A DNA stretch of 64,000 bases from Caloramator sp. mosi_1. Lineage in GTDB: Bacteria > Bacillota > Clostridia > Clostridiales > Caloramatoraceae. Below the pieces are notes generated by a model. That model was not told the DNA's origin, made no database searches, and saw only the letters and a program-made list of their open reading frames with translations. Every line of letters begins with the position of its first letter. The stretch's first letter is position 1. Below, piece after piece: positions 63,459-64,000 of this stretch. The DNA is taken from NCBI RefSeq assembly GCF_028622835.1, contig NZ_CP117677.1, forward strand, positions 124,001 through 188,000. Reading direction: 5' to 3'. Position numbers and translations under genes: made by a program.

Positions 63459-63470
63459 TGGATTAATCCA
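63459..63470. promoter_or_regulatory. Palindromic operator candidate and promoter of the methylaspartate operon
   Basis: TGGATTAATCCA is a perfect 12-base palindrome 31 bases upstream of gntR; TGGATTA is repeated at 63451-63457 and TGGTCCA follows at 63473. A TTGACA box at 63525-63530 (minus strand), 17 bases from AAATAA, is a likely promoter. The arrangement suits autoregulation by the GntR protein; binding is not shown. Confidence 0.5.
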
Positions 63471-63635
63471 TTTGGTCCATTTTTATTTTAACATTTAACA
63501 ATTATTTTAACTAACTTAATTTTCTGTCAAATTTTATTGTAATATGGCATATATATTGTTTATATTCAAATAAGTATATTTTTTATTTATTTTATCTTGT
63601 TTTTGTACAAGTTTATAATGATTAGTATAAAAATA

Positions 63636-63673
63636 AGAGCTGTATCCTTTAAATTGCTTTAGATACAGCTCTT
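63636..63673 (-). terminator. Terminator of the hypothetical gene at the window end
   Basis: AAGAGCTGTATC / GATACAGCTCTT, a 12-pair stem with a 14-base loop, then TATTTTTATAC on the minus strand. Confidence 0.8.
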
Positions 63674-64000
63674 TTAATTCCTTCTATTCTTTTATTTCTT
63701 TCCCTTATTTCTTTTTCTAATCTCTCTTCTTCCTCTAAACATTCCTTAATAAATTCATCTTGGCAAACTGTTGTAATATTAATATCTATATTATTAACAG
63801 TATAATATTGTCCTACTATATTTATTTTTATTGGAATTTTGTCCACCAGTATCAACATATTGTTTTCCCATACCCTTTTCAATTCCTTATACTCATACTT
63901 AATTAACTCAACTGTTTTAAAATCATCTCCTATATGACGACAAATTGCGTCAATTAAAAGAGTATAATAAAAAGTCCATTTAGTGCCTTTGGTATTGAAA
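63649..64000 (-). CDS. Hypothetical protein, 5' end outside window
   Basis: Open from base 64000 to 63649 (about 116 residues) without a break. The internal part reads WTFYYTLLIDAICRHIGDDF and LIKYEYKELKRVWENNM, then a strand-rich segment and a highly charged helix rich in Glu, Arg and Lys (ECLEEEERLEKEIRERNKR). I recognise no family. The terminator lies over its stop codon. Not obviously related to the methylaspartate genes. Confidence 0.55.
   Translation of the reverse strand, partial: FNTKGTKWTFYYTLLIDAICRHIGDDFKTVELIKYEYKELKRVWENNMLILVDKIPIKINIVGQYYTVNNIDINITTVCQDEFIKECLEEEERLEKEIRERNKRIEGIKRAVSKAI

Noticed and set aside
1..64000. CRISPR array, prophage or plasmid origin
   Set aside because: No regularly spaced direct repeats, cas genes, phage structural genes or replication initiator were found; the only mobile elements seen are one ISL3 element and the MITE-like repeats.

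Overview
The window looks like chromosome from a low-GC, endospore-forming, obligately anaerobic Clostridia bacterium that ferments amino acids. My impression is the Caloramator/Thermobrachium neighbourhood, but the species is not fixed by anything here. Supporting signs are spore genes (a CwlJ/SleB-type hydrolase with GerQ, and a gerA-gerB-gerC receptor operon), a desulfoferrodoxin, ferredoxin-type membrane bioenergetics, tungstate uptake, and a complete methylaspartate pathway of glutamate fermentation.

One property dominates the reading. Most genes, including conserved housekeeping ones, are broken by one or more single-base frameshifts, usually at homopolymers. Restoring one base recovers conserved motifs (for example NIARG in the 2-hydroxyacid dehydrogenase and the Cys-rich tail of CitX). 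I treat these as sequence errors and give whole-gene spans, noting the breaks.

Layout. 1-3.5 kb: membrane acetyltransferase-like protein and a three-gene activase/DUF2229 cluster. 3.6-10.5 kb: exonuclease III, secreted transglutaminase-like protein, spore hydrolase plus GerQ, 2-hydroxyacid dehydrogenase, NadR-like ATPase, RlmL-type methyltransferase, class IV aminotransferase. 10.5-20.1 kb: a 13-gene Mbx-type operon (Mrp antiporter module joined to a complex-I/hydrogenase-like core) led by an ArsR regulator, with a divergent BASS transporter. 21-25 kb: desulfoferrodoxin, pabABC, ATP-cone protein, small Cys-rich protein. 25.3-29 kb: a translationally coupled operon of a 2-hydroxyacyl-CoA-dehydratase-like protein, its activase, queC, queD and queE, behind a candidate preQ1 riboswitch. 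29-39.3 kb: GerMN lipoprotein, a MITE-like repeat, glycerophosphodiesterase, lysA, ger receptor operon, and tupABC behind a Moco/Tuco-type riboswitch. 39.4-44.9 kb: maltodextrin ABC transporter genes and a GH13 enzyme. 45-49.7 kb: NlpC/P60 hydrolase whose 3' end meets an ISL3-family insertion sequence, HD-GYP protein, Cys-rich protein, tRNA-Gly. 49.7-63.4 kb: sortase, then a long operon transcribed right to left (gntR, glmS, mutL, glmE, mal, mesaconase alpha and beta, citD, citE, citF, citC, citX, citG, glsA).

How it fits together. Glutaminase and the methylaspartate genes take glutamine to glutamate, 3-methylaspartate, mesaconate, citramalate, and then acetate plus pyruvate. Pyruvate oxidation would give reduced ferredoxin, a possible electron donor for the Mbx-type ion pump; this link is inference. 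The least expected arrangement is the archerase-type pair (HgdB-like protein plus ATP-dependent activase) fused by overlapping stop/start codons to queCDE under a preQ1-type leader. It suggests an uncharacterised reductive step in queuosine precursor metabolism.
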